A stretch of 64,000 nt of DNA from Polydactylus sextarius (GCA_016801845.1 CM028922.1:1269001-1333000); one strand, 5' to 3'. Shown: positions 1 through 13,856, counted from the stretch's first letter. Notes: a model not told the origin generated them from the letters alone. Made by a program: numbers and translations.

Positions 1-249
1 TGGCTTATGTCTCCAGAACCGTGTCCTAGAAACTTAATTCTGTTTCCCTCTGATTCCTTTGATGTTGCTGCTTTAAATGGACATGGCCACACCCACTCAT
101 GTCTGCCATTTTGAAAAAAAATTACAAATCAAAGTACATCAAACAACCTCTAGTCTGTTCATCTGATCCTCACCAACCTGTGAGGTATCAAAAATGGACC
201 AAGTGCAGATAAACTTATCAAAACTACTTTTATCACATTATCGGTCACA

Positions 250-605
250 AAGACATGAGCCAATAGATTTTCAAGCCGTGGCATCATATCACTCTAACGC
301 CAATATCTCATGAAGTATTGATCCAAACTTGACGGAATTTATTATCTTTGATCACAACAACGTTATGTCTAGCGCTGCAAAGTTTAATCAAATTCCGTCT
401 ATAGGGGGCGCTATAAAAACGACATGTTTCAAGACATTCCGTCTACAAAAGGCACAAACAAATATAACCCGACTTTAACCCATATAACTTGTGAAGTATT
501 AACCCAAACTTTACGAAACTTAGGATCCTCGATTATAAGACACTGGCGAAGAATTGTGCCAAGTTTCGTACAGTTCGGTCTGTAGGGGGCGCTACAACTG
601 ACGTG
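250..605. repeat. two related tandem units around 'tagggggcgct'
   Basis: Two roughly 120-bp units about 190 bp apart each run from 'gaagtatt-a-ccaaact' through a diverged middle to a shared end 'taggg ggcgcta' (near 400-412 and 582-595). The similarity is partial. It looks like an old dispersed fish repeat in the mtrex intron. Confidence 0.5.
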
Positions 606-1313
606 AATATTAAATTACTTTTATGATCACTTGTGATCATCTAGTTTTTCCACAAACATTGAACCTTTTGATTTATCCTCCATCACATGTGCAGCCACTC
701 GAGGCTGTTTTCACTAATTGATTTATTACGTGTGGTTTTGATTTTTGAACCCGGTTCCAAGTCCATTCATTCCTCTCATCTCAGCAGTGACCTCAGCTGT
801 CAAATATCTCACACCAACATAATAAAGATGTAACACAGAGTTGAGAAACTGTGGAAAGTTTTAGGAGGAAAAACCAAAAAAACTGGTAAATTTCCAGTAT
901 AATTCTCTGTGGATTTGTTTGTGTGTGTCATCTCTCTCATTAAATCTTGATGACACTTTAATTTACAGATAATTCCCTTCATAATTTTCAGGGGATTTTT
1001 TCTGTAATTATTACGGGAAAATTTGCAATTTCCACACAAGAAATGCTTCATTTAACGTAAATAATGCTTCAGTGCTGATTGTTCTTCACGTACTCTCTGT
1101 GTTTTCTTTATAATTAGTATCAAATCAGTTATTTACTGGGAATTAAATAGAAATGAGGAGATAAATCGGAGCGTACGGTTTAGTTAAGGCAAGTTTACGA
1201 CATTAAATCCTCCTCTTCCTTCCTCTTTCATCAGACATTCATCTTGAATTAAACTCAGCTCATTTCACTTGGTGTGTTTTAATAAGTAACATGTTGTCCA
1301 CACTTCGATGCAG

Positions 1314-1418
1314 GAAGCATCATCCGCTGTATGCGGCGTCTGGAGGAGGTGCTGAGGCAGATGTGTTCTGCAGCCAAGGCCATCGGCAACACGGAGCTGG
1401 AAAACAAGTTCGCTGAAG
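1314..1418 (+). CDS. mtrex: mtrex penultimate coding exon
   Basis: This 105-bp exon starts after cag and ends at GAAG|gtgaga. It encodes SIIRCMRRLEEVLRQMC and AAKAIGNTELENKFAE of the MTR4 C-terminal helical bundle. The reverse-strand frame over the same bases is a shadow. Confidence 0.95.
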
Positions 1419-2365
1419 GTGAGAAACCTCGTGGTGTGTGTTGTGTGTGTGTGTGTGTTGTGATGTTGTTGGAGCAGAAACAATCGACCTATTGAAGAAA
1501 CATTAAGCAGCCGCTGGCGGCGGCAGTAATTCCCTGTTTCCTCTCATATATTAACTGTTATATTTCATTTTGAGATAGTTTAAAGTGACAGAGCAACATG
1601 AACCTCATGAAGCTCAAAGTATCACTTCACTTCAGCAGTAGCATGAATAGGGTCCCTACACATAAACTGAAGTACTGATAACTTAGTAAGTGAACCCAGA
1701 GTTTATTAAAAACACTGTTTTACAAGACTTACCCAACGTCAGCGAGGAAAATGGTGAATCTGCTGATCTGGAACACGCTTCATGAAACAAGACGTTGGGT
1801 AAGTCTTGTAAAACAGTGTTTTTAATAAACTCTGGGTTCACTTACTAAGTTATCAGTACTTCAGTTTATGTGTAGGGACCCTATTCATGCTACTGCTGAA
1901 GTGAAGTGATATTTTGAGCTTTATTAGTGGTTAAAAAATGACAATTTAGATACGTTTGGCTGACTGCCCCATTTACTTTCATTGTTAACTATTTGGTTGT
2001 GAAAACAAAAGACGGTCAAACTGGTCAACCAACTGGAGGGAGTATTATTCATGGTGAAATAGACTCTGGACGTCACTTTAATATGACTAAACACAGCAAC
2101 ATGATGCTAACGTGCCTGATTAGCATGTTAGCATCATCGTTTAGCTTGTTGGTTGTCAGATTTTCTTTATTCTACCTGATGTGTGACTGTGGACCATCAC
2201 TTTAATGAATTAAATGTTTAAACAGAGTCAGAGTTGAACGACTTAAATATATAAACCAGTGTCAGTTGTTTACGTTGTTTTATTTATCTACGGTTCGTTT
2301 GTGTCTTCGCAGGAATAACGAAGATCAAGAGAGACATCGTTTTCGCTGCCAGTCTCTATCTATAG
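1314..2365 (+). CDS. mtrex: mtrex (MTR4 / SKIV2L2) RNA helicase, C-terminal end only
   Basis: These are the last two coding exons (1314-1418 and 2313-2365) of the nuclear exosome helicase MTR4, which unwinds RNA for the exosome within the TRAMP and NEXT complexes. The spliced reading is 52 residues. It runs from GSIIRCMRRLEE through AAKAIGNTELENKF to the terminal ITKIKRDIVFAASLYL and a TAG stop, matching the very conserved end of the helical-bundle domain of this family. Both exons start after AG and split a glycine codon (G|GA), and the first ends at a gtgag donor, so the frame runs across the intron. All helicase motifs lie upstream of the window. The gene converges on plpp1, as it does in other vertebrates. 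Identification is confident; only the tail can be seen. Confidence 0.95.
1579..2206. mobile_element. R1 foldback MITE, copy 1 (129/130 matched arms)
   Basis: Arms 1611-1740 and 1791-1920 are inverted copies that agree at all but one base by eye, around a 50-bp loop. A one-sided tail containing 'gtggttaaaaaatgacaatt' and 'gccccatttactttc' follows. The outer ends read ttaaagtga near 1580 and tcactttaa near 2200, suggesting short terminal inverted repeats with a TTAA-like target. It has no coding capacity, so it is non-autonomous. It lies in the last mtrex intron. Confidence 0.85.
2313..2365 (+). CDS. mtrex: mtrex terminal coding exon
   Basis: This 53-bp exon follows the acceptor tcttcgcag. It encodes ITKIKRDIVFAASLYL and a TAG stop, the near-invariant end of MTR4 proteins. 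The 3'UTR follows. Confidence 0.95.
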
Positions 2366-2673
2366 TCAGTCTTTACACATCACACGTTTTCTTCTTTTCC
2401 CAGATTTTTATCAACTCGTCTTGATCCAGTTTCAGTTCATAAACAAATGAACCAGCGTCAGTCAGACGATGTCAACGGGAGTTTTTTTTTTTTTGTTTTG
2501 TTTTGTACATTGAACATTTATGATTTAGTTTTTTGTCTTATATGGCTGCAAAATATGACAAATTAGTTTGTTTCTGTCTGAGTAAACAAGTCATGTTTTA
2601 ATTTTCTGACGGCTCATGACATAATACATGTTTCATTTGTGTTCATGTTAATAAGTAAAACTGCTTTATTTTA

Positions 2674-2679
2674 TTTTTC
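2674..2679 (-). promoter_or_regulatory. plpp1: candidate plpp1 polyadenylation signal
   Basis: TTTATT on the plus strand reads AATAAA on the minus strand, about 1 kb past the plpp1 stop. I saw no canonical minus-strand hexamer between here and the stop on a quick reading. If used, plpp1 mRNA would run about 70 bp past the mtrex signal, so the two 3'UTRs would overlap. Confidence 0.35.
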
Positions 2680-2741
2680 CTTTATTGATTTTTTTTTCAT
2701 TATTATTTTAGACATCTGTACATATTTGTAACACATTTTTC

Positions 2742-2747
2742 AATAAA
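2742..2747 (+). promoter_or_regulatory. mtrex: candidate mtrex polyadenylation signal
   Basis: AATAAA lies about 380 bp after the mtrex stop and is followed within 25 bp by a T-rich tract, the usual layout of a polyadenylation site. It is the best canonical signal downstream of the stop, but usage cannot be shown from sequence. Confidence 0.55.
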
Positions 2748-3702
2748 AGTCTGTACTGTGATTTTTTTTCTTTTGTTTGTATCTTATGTTTTTACATACA
2801 GATTATACAAAAAGTACATAATTGTCTATTCACTTGATGTTATATTAGTTCTTAGATACACAGGAAGCAGCAGCAGTCCAGCAAAAAAAAAAAAAAAAGG
2901 CAACACGGGACATTAAACACTGACTCCAACTCATAACCAGAGACATGACAAGTCATGATCTTCCTCCTTCTTACCGGAGGTTAAACGGTTGGAGAGTCAG
3001 CGTCGTAGTGGAAACGACCTGGAGTCAGACGTCGTCTGGTCCAGGATCAGTTTTAACCTCCAAACAAACTTTACTTTTAGTATTTAGCCCTTTTGTTTGT
3101 TGTTGTTGTTGTTTCAACACTGGACTTTAATGTGACAAAGAAGTGACACAGTCTCTTCTCTCTTTCATAAAACTGATCCTAAATCAGATGTGTGAGCAGA
3201 CTGACTCCAGGTCAGTACAAAGCAGGATTACATTCACAGGTTTCCAACTTTCCCTCTCGGTCTCTGTCTCTTCCAGCAGTGGTCAGACCCTTTAGTGAGT
3301 GCATGCAGGTAAATCTTCCCACCAGCTCAGTAGATCGATGGTTTCCATCTGTAGTGAATCTCTAGCTCTCTAACCTTTGGTTCTTTAGAGTATCTATCTG
3401 ATCTAGTGTGTCGGACGTGTCGTCTCACCACTTTTAAAACAAATAAAATCATTATAAAGTCTTAAAATGTTAGTGGGCCTGAGGAACAACGCAGTCATCC
3501 ACCAGCTTCCTCGAGTTAAACTTCACTGTAAATCCATGCAGGAGAATATCTGATGGGAATTTTGCATGAGATGAAAAGCTAGAGAGCTGGGATCCCGGGT
3601 GTGTGCGTTTTTTTGTGTGTGTGTGTCTTGTTTTTTGTGTTTCATTCTTTTAAAGGACAGCAGAGGTCACCTCCTCCTCTGACTCCACCATCTTGTTTTA
3701 GC

Positions 3703-3822
3703 TTAGTTCGGACTCTCAAAGTGGTTTCCGTTCGTTGGCGTCTCCTGCAGCGTCGTGTGAGGGATGTCCTCCTTTCTGATCGAATCCTGACGTGACTTGA
3801 AAAAGTCGGACACATAGAAAAC
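3703..3822 (-). CDS. plpp1: plpp1 terminal coding exon
   Basis: This 120-bp coding part encodes VFYVSDFFKSRQDSIRKED, then PHTTLQETPTNGNHFESPN and TAA. HTTL-ETPT-GNH matches the cytosolic tail of PLPP1 rather than PLPP2 or PLPP3. Acceptor ctcttcag. The 3'UTR continues toward 2.7 kb. Confidence 0.94.
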   Translation of the reverse strand, partial: VFYVSDFFKSRQDSIRKEDIPHTTLQETPTNGNHFESPN

Positions 3823-6586
3823 CTGAAGAGATCAGAGTCAGAGATGAGGAGTTAAATGTATCTGTACGACAATGAGAGTATTTAAAACGACATCTGGCGT
3901 CTTTATAGTAAATATGTAGCTGGTTAGTTTAGAGTAAAATATGGAGACAATGTAACAGCACAGTTAGCATTGCTCACGTCGACGCTCACTGTTCCTGCTA
4001 AAGCTAAAGCTTTTATTGACAAGAAGACGAAATGGGACAGAGGAGTTTACTTATTTCAAGGTATTTTACATTATGAAAGGAGAGAAACCCGACAGTTTCC
4101 ACGGAGGAAAAACTTTAAACAGGAAGAAACCTCCAGAACCAGAACCAGAACCAGAGAGACCAGGTAGACACTAGCTGTGTTTCCATTTCCCCTTAAACCT
4201 GAATATCCCAATAAAAAACCACAACATTTCAAAAAACTGTTTTTCAGACGTGTCTGTTGGATCATTGAACGTTTCCTGCCTCATCTTAAAATTACTGTCT
4301 CCACAATTTACAATTTACAGTCCAACCTTTAATGTTTGAACATTCAAACAATAAAAATCACGTCCTGAATCCACAGAAACACAAGACGCTTTCATCCATC
4401 GTCCTCAAAGTTTAGTCTCGTCAGTGGAAACACCTGATTCATCTTTTTAGTGACTAATGATGAAGAGTCTTGAAAACAAGTAGAAGAGTCCAACTAAACA
4501 AGAACTAAACAGAAAATAAAATACAAACATTTACATTAAATTATAAAACTAATAACACTGAGCTTCACACTCGACACGTCTTTCACCATCAAGATGTGAT
4601 TTGTTCTGTAATTTATTGTGATTTTCACGTTGAATTGAGCAGTAAAGTGTCTAAACGTCGGTTGCATCGTGGAGGTCGTTGCTGGTTTTTACCACTAAAC
4701 ACAGGTTTGGATTAACTGCACAGCTCTAATGTAAACACAACTGATACGTCCTGTTTACACGCGACTACAAGAGCAGATGCATGTTAGTAAAATGTGATGT
4801 ATTAATATAAAGACATGAGAAGAGACGAGGACAGAAGGTGCTGGTCTGAGACATCTGGTCTTTCTGCGTCATAGAAACATGTTTACGTCGACTTTAAAAT
4901 CAACATTAAAAGCTGCAGCTCTCACCACCAGGATGGCCATGAGGGCCCCCTGCAGGAGTCCAGTCAGCACGTCGCTCCAGTGATGTTTGTAATCGGATAC
5001 TCTCGACAACCCTGTGTACACCGACGCGGCGATCAGGAAAAACTGGATGGTGGGTCTCAGCAGCCTCGCCCATTCAGCCTGGAGCCGAGCCTGTAGATAG
5101 AGCTGAGGGAGATACAGACACACTGTGATTATACAGCAGCTCTGTTTAAACTCATTATAAATATAACTGGTTTCTGGCAACGATCACAACAAGAACAGGC
5201 GGCGTTATTGTGGGTTTGGTAGCTGAGTGAATCATCATTGTGTAGTAGGCAGCGTTCCTAAAGGACAAGCAGGAAAATGGACTGCTGCGATTTCCCGATG
5301 ACTCAGTTCATTTCCATTTCCTCACTAGAGACGAGGCCGTGATGCAGGAAAAAGTCACAATATTTCCCTCAATTCAACAAACATCCTCTTTTTTTTAATA
5401 GCCTCAGGTTATCAGCTCTGTTATTTACTTCCTTCTTTCTTAAAAGGTTAGAAAAGAAATTTTGAATCTGATGAATTATAAATATCAGGCCACCTCTGCA
5501 GCAGATGACGTATCACGTAGGAATCTTGTTCCATCGTGTCACAAATCATACAACTTCACTTAGTTCAAGATTTTAAAAACATAAACACATTAAAAAACAG
5601 GGTGCGTCTCGTCTTGTTTGTTAGAGTCAAGTACAAACAAGCTGAGCAGCTTCATCCTGGTGCTCGTTTCTCTTTGTTTTAAACGTCATTTGTGACGTAA
5701 ACGTTAATGTTTAGATTCACGGGTTTTTAGACTTGAACCTCCAGAGAAAGACACAGAGACACAGAGAGAGAGAAAGAAAGAGAGGGAGGGATCTTTACAT
5801 CTGAGCCAGGACTTTGTCCCTGTTTCTATTTATATCTGCTGGTGGTGAATGAATCAGCAGCCTGTAAAGTTTATCAGGGTTGGGCTTTAAAATCAGCTAC
5901 GACAGTCGATGTTCGACCTGCTCTAAGGTCATAACGTAAAGTGTTAGAAAACGATCTCCAGTTGCAGCATTTTCAAAATGCTGCTTATTCACTTCCTGGA
6001 TGACAGTAAATAATATGAAGCTACAGCCTGTTAGCTTAGCTTAGCTTAGCTGAGAAAAAAAAAAGGGTCAAACCCAAGAGGAAAACGGTTCACACTGAGA
6101 CCAAGAGGTTAATGGGTTGATTGTGGTTTCATGTTTAACTGACTGTGGTTTTGTATCTCTCAGAACAAGGCTAGCTGTTTCCCTCTGTTTAGTCAGTCTT
6201 TATGCTAAGCTAAGCTAATCTAACCAACTCAGGGACAAAACAAGACAAACGACCATGATGTTGTTTCTACTTACAGCCAGGAACATCATGCAGTACATGG
6301 AGAACGAGGAGTGGCCGGAGTAGAACGATAACCTGCGACAGAAGAACAACGTCACGTCTCAATCGACACAAATATATTAAAAATTAATAAAAAATAAACA
6401 CAGACATTTATCATCTACACATGAAATATTCAAACATGTTGACATGCGTCATATTTGGGCTTTTTAATGTTGAGACGTTGACACCAGTCCCTCCTGGGTT
6501 AACTACTTCCTGTTTATATATAAAAAAACAAAACCAGTGTTGTGTTTTTATGTTGTTGTCTAGACTATGACCACAACAGCAGATAT

Positions 6587-6622
<36 letters not shown>

Positions 6623-9600
6623 TGTAGGTTACTGTCCAGCGTCTGATTTAGTTCGCTATTCGACTCTGGTTCATCATGACGTGTCAGAGACGTGAACTCG
6701 TCCCAGAGAAGCAGGTTTACGTTTACTTAGTGATCCACATACATTTGCAAGTTAAATTCGTCCAACTGAACCACAGAGACACTCGCTCCTCTGGTTTTTA
6801 TTCTGTAGTTACATAATAATAAACCTGTCTCAGTTCCTGGTTTAGAGGTTTTTTTTTTGACATCTGTTCACTTTTTATCTCCAGTCATCAAAATATTCAA
6901 ATATGCTGGAATATCTGTCAAACAACATAGATTATTTCACAACCAAATAGTGAAATGAAAGTAAATGGGGCAGTCAGCCAAACGTATCTAAATTGTCATT
7001 TTTTTAAACAAGATAAAGAACAAAATATCATTTCACTTCAGCAGATTCAACATTTTCTTGAACAATAGGCCAATGTGTCCATGAAGAGCGAGGAAAATGA
7101 GGAATCTGCTGATGTGGAACAACCTTCATCTCCAGTTGCAGTTTTGAAAGCAAGATGTTGGGTAAGTCTTGTAAAACAGTGTTTTTAATAAACTCTGGGT
7201 TCAGTTACTTGTCTCTTCTCCTCTATGTGGTTGTGTCTCTACTCTACTGGACTCTAGTCTCAGTCTGGTAGCAGACACATTCAACATTTCAACATTTTTC
7301 TCATTTTTTCACACACACATCAACCTGTTGTTCAGGAAAATGAGGAATCTGCTGATGTGGAACCTTCATCACCAGTTGTAATGAAAACAAGACGTTGGGT
7401 AAGTCTTGTAAAACTTTAAAGTCTTTTGAGCTTCATTAGTGGTTAAAAAATGACAGTTTAGATACGTTTGGCTGACTGCCCCATTTACTTTCATTGTTAA
7501 CTATTTGGTTGTGAAAACAAAAGACAGTCAAACTGGATATTACTTCAACCAACATAACATATCTGTTGAGGGAAGTTTGACTCATATCCATGGTGACATA
7601 GACTCTGGTTCATGTGACTCTGGACAATGGAAAGATTGAAAACTTCTGCAATAATAACGTCAACCTCTAACACATCCTCTCACACGCAGCTTCAACTCAC
7701 TGTGTTGATGTTTCTATCAGGATGATAAATGTGTGTGGATCTATAATATCATCCAGAACAGAGACCATGAAGACTCCTCGATGAATCTATGGAGGAGTCA
7801 TGTTTCTGTAAAATGATCCATCCAGACCAGGAAACAACAACCGACTTTCTCCTCCAGCAGCACTTATCAGACCAAGACAAACACACAAACACAAGCCAGA
7901 CCAGGAGATGTAACGTTTCCTGACGTTAATCTTCATCTTCCTCAACTCATCACATCATATTTTTCTTGGCACGTTGATAAAAGTTTGTTAGTTTCAGATA
8001 CATTTTTAAAAAAGTGCAGACTTCAGAGAAAAATAATTGGACTCCGGGAAACGATCGACAATTGTTCACCACCACACCCACGTTAATGGTAAATGCTGGA
8101 AAACTGACAAACACACAACTCTGACCTGAGAGTCAAATAAATGAACCTTTAGCTGGAACAGAATAAGAAAAGAGCAGGAAGTTCCTGGTGGTAAAAAGAA
8201 AACTCTCGACGGCAGATACATTTGCTGCAGCTGATGTCACCATTTTGGCCTCTTGCTTCTATAATTACTCGTTACTGTATCAGAAGGAGGAGTGAACGTC
8301 CCCCTGCTCCCTCCACACTTCCCTCTGCTCTGAGCTGATAAGCAACGTTATTATAATCACACACTCCACACTACTGAGATATTATTTAATCTAGTGATTT
8401 ACAAACCGTTCAAACTGTAACCGGAGCTGTAGTCGAGTCTCCAATGTGAAAATGTTTCAAACCAAACGATAATTAAATTGTAAAATTAGAAATTAGAAAG
8501 TGCCCGTCCATAAAATGTTTCATCTTACAAAAATATAAGTGACAATCAGAGTTTTCCTCGAACACAGCTGATACACGAGTCTGAGTTCAAGTCACAAGTT
8601 CATGAAATTAAAGCACAAGACCTGGACTCCTCGAGTCCAAGTCCTGGTTCTGGACTCGAGTCCTACCAGCCTGACTGTTTGTACAAAAAATAAAAAATAA
8701 AACACACACACACACACTGAACCTTAAAGAACAGTCCAGGAATGATACAAAAAACAAACAAACATCCTCTTCAACCAGATGTGTGAATTTCTATCACATT
8801 TCCAACGAATGTAACAAACTTTAAATTCATTGCATAAAAAAAACAAACATCATTTGACTGTTGCATTGTGGGATTTGAAGTATTAGTGGTGACTTGATCT
8901 TGAGTGTGACACGTGTGGTCGAGGACAAATGTGTCAAAATTGATCTTTTAGCAAAACAAACTTTAAAATCTCTTCTTTCTGTGGCCAGCTGGTGGCGCCG
9001 TGTCAGACAGGTATTATAATAATAATAATAATAATAATCCTCCACCTCCGTGCTCTTCACCCACCTGCCCTCGTTGACCATCGTCGAGTCTCCGCTACAC
9101 GTGAAGTCTTCGATGTACGTCCCCAACGAGCAGTTGATTTTCAACCAGTCGGGTTTGCAGACGTCCAGGAAGTGCGGCCTGAGTCGACCGATGGAGTACT
9201 TGGCTATGTCGGTCAGAGACTGACTCATGGCGGCGCCGAACAGGAAGGTGCCGACGGCTTTGTAAACGCAGGCGAGGTAGCTGCCGAAAGACGACTTGGA
9301 TTGGATTCGTTTTAGATAAACAGAAAGACACTCGCCAACGATCATCTGTGGGAGGTGGAAGAACAGATGTTAGAGGTTTGAGTATAAATAATGAAAAACA
9401 TGAATGAAATCTTTTAAAAACATCAGAGCCAGAAACAATCTCTCAACCTATCATCACTTATTTACTTTCTTTGATGCTATTTTCAGACATTAAATACTTT
9501 AAAAAGGATGATGTCCACTTAAAAGTAACAAAATCTTTGATCTACGTTTACGCCTCTTTTTTTTTTGTGGTTTTATCTTCGCGTTGAACGTTGACTCGTG

Positions 9601-12600
9601 TCGATGACGTAGCTGTTCAGGTGCATGTTTGTTTCGTAACAACTTTTCTATCAGATAACAGGCCCAGAGGACATGAGGCTTACATAACACACATCAAAGC
9701 TGTGTGATGACATGTTTTTATTACTGCCGCTCTGCTTTTTGTCTCATTAATAGACTCAGGAATCATCTGCAGATGGATGACGTCTTATCACAGAATCAGC
9801 TTAGTGCAGCTATATTTGTTTTATAGCCTTATAGTGGAAACTGGCTGTTTAAAGGGTCCGTACACATAAACTGAAGTACTGATAACTTAGTAAGTGAACC
9901 CAGAGTTTATTAAAAACACTGTTTTACAAGACTTACCCAACGTCTTGTTTTCATAACAACTGGTGATGAAGGTTGTTACACATCAGCAGATTCATCATTT
10001 TTCTCTCATGTTGTAAAACAGTGTTTTTAATAAACTCTGGGTTCACTTACTAAGTTATCAGTACTTCAGTTTATGTGTAGGGACCCTATTCATGCTACTG
10101 CTGAAGTGAAGTGATATTTTGAGCTTTATTAGTGGTTAAAAAATGACAATTTAGATACGTTTGGCTGACTGCCCCATTTACTTTCATTGTTAACTATTTG
10201 CTTGTGAAAACAAAAGACGGTCAAACTGGATATTACTTCAACCAACGTAACATATCTGTTGAGGGGAGTTTGACTCGTATTCATGGTGAAATAGACTCTG
10301 GTTCATGTGACTCTGGACTGTCTCTTTAATATCAACATAGAGCGCTGGTCTTTGGACAGTTTTAATGTTTTATGTCACCTGGAAGCCACCGTACGGTCTC
10401 AGGTGAGTGAAGATGCCACTAAATCTTTCACACTGAACCTACTTCAGTGCGTCAGTTCAGACCAAGGTTACAACAAACACTCTCACGGCAGCTGCAGATT
10501 CATTTTTTAGAAAAAGTGGTAATTTTCAGTTTCATTTGGAGGTTCAGAAACTCAAAACAGTTTCAAGCACATGCTCTAGAGAGATTAAACTACAGTTAAT
10601 GATAGCATTAGCTTAAGCAAGCAACTAAAAACACATACATTATTACAGAATAATGTATATATCAGCAGATATAAGAGGACAGAGATACGTTGAGAGTGTC
10701 AGAGTGAGAGGAGAGTTGGAACGGTTAGCAGAAAATAAAACAGATGCACTTACAGTGAGTACTGTGACGGGTATCATGACACCTCCTAACAACTGATAGG
10801 AAATGGTGTCTTCTTTAAAGGGATACTTGATTGAATCATCATTACAGAAAAAGCCACGGTGGAAAGGACTGTGTTGTACAGTGAGTATTACAAATGGGAG
10901 TCCAGCTAGCGGAGAAGCAATGAGAGAAAAAAAAAAAAAAAAAAACAGGGAACAAAATACAGGTTATAATGATGTCACCAGGGCAGAAACAACCTCCACC
11001 ACCACCTGCACATGCTGCAACAGTTTGTGTCTAAACAAATCAGAAGAAACAGAAGAAACATCGTCTGGTGGAGCAAATATTAACGGTTAAAGTGTTAAAA
11101 CAGTTAAATGCTGATGAGCAGAGGAAAAACATGAGCAGGTTAATGAGTGAGAGTCAGTCTTTTTAATGTCTCGTTTCGTTAAACTTCTCACAGACGTGTG
11201 AGAACTTTACCGAACATCGTCTCACATCTTTCAAACAGCAGCGACATTTAAAAATAAACTTAATAAACAGATCGGTGCAATGATTACGGACGACACATAA
11301 AAGGAGAAGATGGAAACGATAAAACATTTGAAGCCTGAAAACAATCGGAGCGTTGCAGTTATTTTAAGGAAACATCTGTCACTAGTTAATTACCCCCCGA
11401 CCTTGTTTCACCAGCATTGTTCATATATTTAGTTTCTCGGTTGAGGTTTTTTTGCGTCGTCTCGTGTAAAGTCGAGGTTTACTGCTGATAATAAAGACGG
11501 TAGCTGCAGTTTAGTGACAAGTTGGAAGTTGATTTTATTTTTGTTTTAGTTGTTTTTAAGTGGACATCCTCTTTGGGAAATTAATGGTTTGGGAAAATCA
11601 CACGTGTAACTCATAACAACAATCATCCCACCACACCTCGATATGCTTCAGTTATCAGTTACACCTGTGGTTGACGAGTCAGAACATTTTCCATCAGACG
11701 GGTTATTAAATGTCTTAGCGTCATAATTCGCCTCCTTTGACTCATTGACTACTTACGCAGCTAATGGGCAGGGTGAAGCCCACGGTGTAGAGCACCGTGG
11801 AGGTGACTGTGCTGTGGTGGAAAGGGTACCGGATGCTGTCGTCGTTACAGAAAAAGCCCCTCTGGTAGGGGCGGATCTTACCCAGGTTAAAGGCCGCCAG
11901 AGGCAGACCTCCTGTGGAACGGAGATCGGGGAGGTCAGAGGTCAAAGGAGAGAAAAGCATCGTAGACAAAACGAACCGAAGCGTCCTCGTCCTTTAAGTC
12001 GCCTTCGATTTTATCTACAATGTTACATTAGATTTGAAATTCAAGACCACAACGTTTTGTGGCAGTTGAATTAAAGGATAAAGTCTGTTAATCCTGTTCG
12101 TGTATTAAAACCAGAACAAGTACAATGTGTTAATCCAACTCTTGACAAGTTTCAACACTAACGCTACAATCCTATTGTTCCTACTGAACATACAAACCCT
12201 TGAAAACAAGAGACAGAAATATACATCCAACTTTTTAAAGGAAACATTCGTCCGTCAACCGACACAGACAACAAAGACTTTAGGATGTACGGCTCCGATT
12301 CGGCCCAAATCAGTGGTGCAAAAGAAAAAACTGAACAAAACGACGCTAAAACTAATTACTGGAGCTCCAAAACATCCACACAACTGCTCCAAATAAACCA
12401 GTCAAGACAAAAGCCTTCATCCTGTTTCCTCTGTGACTAAACGAATCCAAACGTCACCGTCTTTAAGATCTGGGATGGATTTATTTATTTGTTGACTATT
12501 TGTGGAATCAACTTTAAATAAACTCTAATGCTCATGACGAGTCAACTAAAATAAATCGTTCTCTATCCAGAACCTCAAACTTCTGCAACTTTAACACATC

Positions 12601-13856
12601 AAAAGGACAAAAACACTCAGAAGCAACAACTTCATTACTCTAAGAAAACAAAGAAAAAGAAATAAAAAGAAACATGACGTTATCTCTGGCTACTTGTTCA
12701 ACAGGAGGGAGGACTGGGAAGTATTGACTCAAGCTTGTATGAAAGAAGCTGTTGGATTGAGCTTAACGCTGCCTACAGATAAAACACCATAAAGATGACA
12801 GATTATACTGATTAGTTTTGACAGTCCACAGTCCGAGCGTAAAGCAGCTGTCGTTTCTAACCGGCTGTTTGGTACGTTTGGTCTATTGTATGGAGGAAGA
12901 CGTGACCGTTCATCCGTTGGAGCAGAAAGCGACGGCGCGTTGCTGATAAACGTTAACAAGCTGGAGTCGAACGAGGATAAACCTTCAACCCACTGATTCT
13001 GCCTGGTTTATTTATATTTGTGTTCTGCAGCTGTTGACACCGTCAGCTGTGCCATGATGAGTTTGAGTGGCCACAACAGCTGGAGACACAGACACACATG
13101 ACCTGCTCTTCTTCCTCCGACCAATCACTTTCTAACTGTAGTTAAAACCACAAACAGACTCTTATAAATTACAGTTCATCAGTCTGTCTGTTTGTTCTGT
13201 TTCTAGATAATCTAGTTTTCTTCTCCATCAGTCAGAGATAGAACAGGCGTCTCCTGAATTATGCAACGTAAAATAAACCACAAGAGCTCCTCAATTTCTC
13301 AACGGAGTTAACCCCGTGTCAATGTTACTGTCTCCTCTGAGAAACCAGTTTCATTCATCACTTCGTCTGTTGAAAAGGTCAAATCGAGTCCAACAACAAC
13401 ACGAGGAAATATCCTGTCGTGTTGTTAAAACTTTTAAAGGATGAATATTTACATACATCAACCACGGAGGGAGGATTTTCAAATGAGGCAGGTTGCTGGT
13501 AAATGTTTGACTAATATATTCTGTAGAGTAAAGAGATGAGTCACTGCACCGATCGATCGATTATAATCAGGTTTAGATCCTCAGAGATGACGTCTGTGTC
13601 AGTTAGACAATGATTCATATTTTCATTCAATAGAAAAGACTTAAATCTGGAATGAAAGTGAAGGGAAAACCCCCCACTGGTTTCATATCTGCATGGAAAA
13701 AATGTGGTTACCTAGCACGTGGTTTAAAAACTAGAAGTTAAAATCTCAAGGTGTAAATTCATCCATTAAACATTTGTTTTAAAGAATAAATCTTAATAAT
13801 TAGCTTCATATTTTGTGCCTAAACAACCAATATGTTTCAAAGTTAGAAATCAGAAA

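Noticed and set aside
8992..9331. Other frames overlapping plpp1 exon 3
   Set aside because: Shadows of the coding exon, which has the catalytic motif in one frame only.
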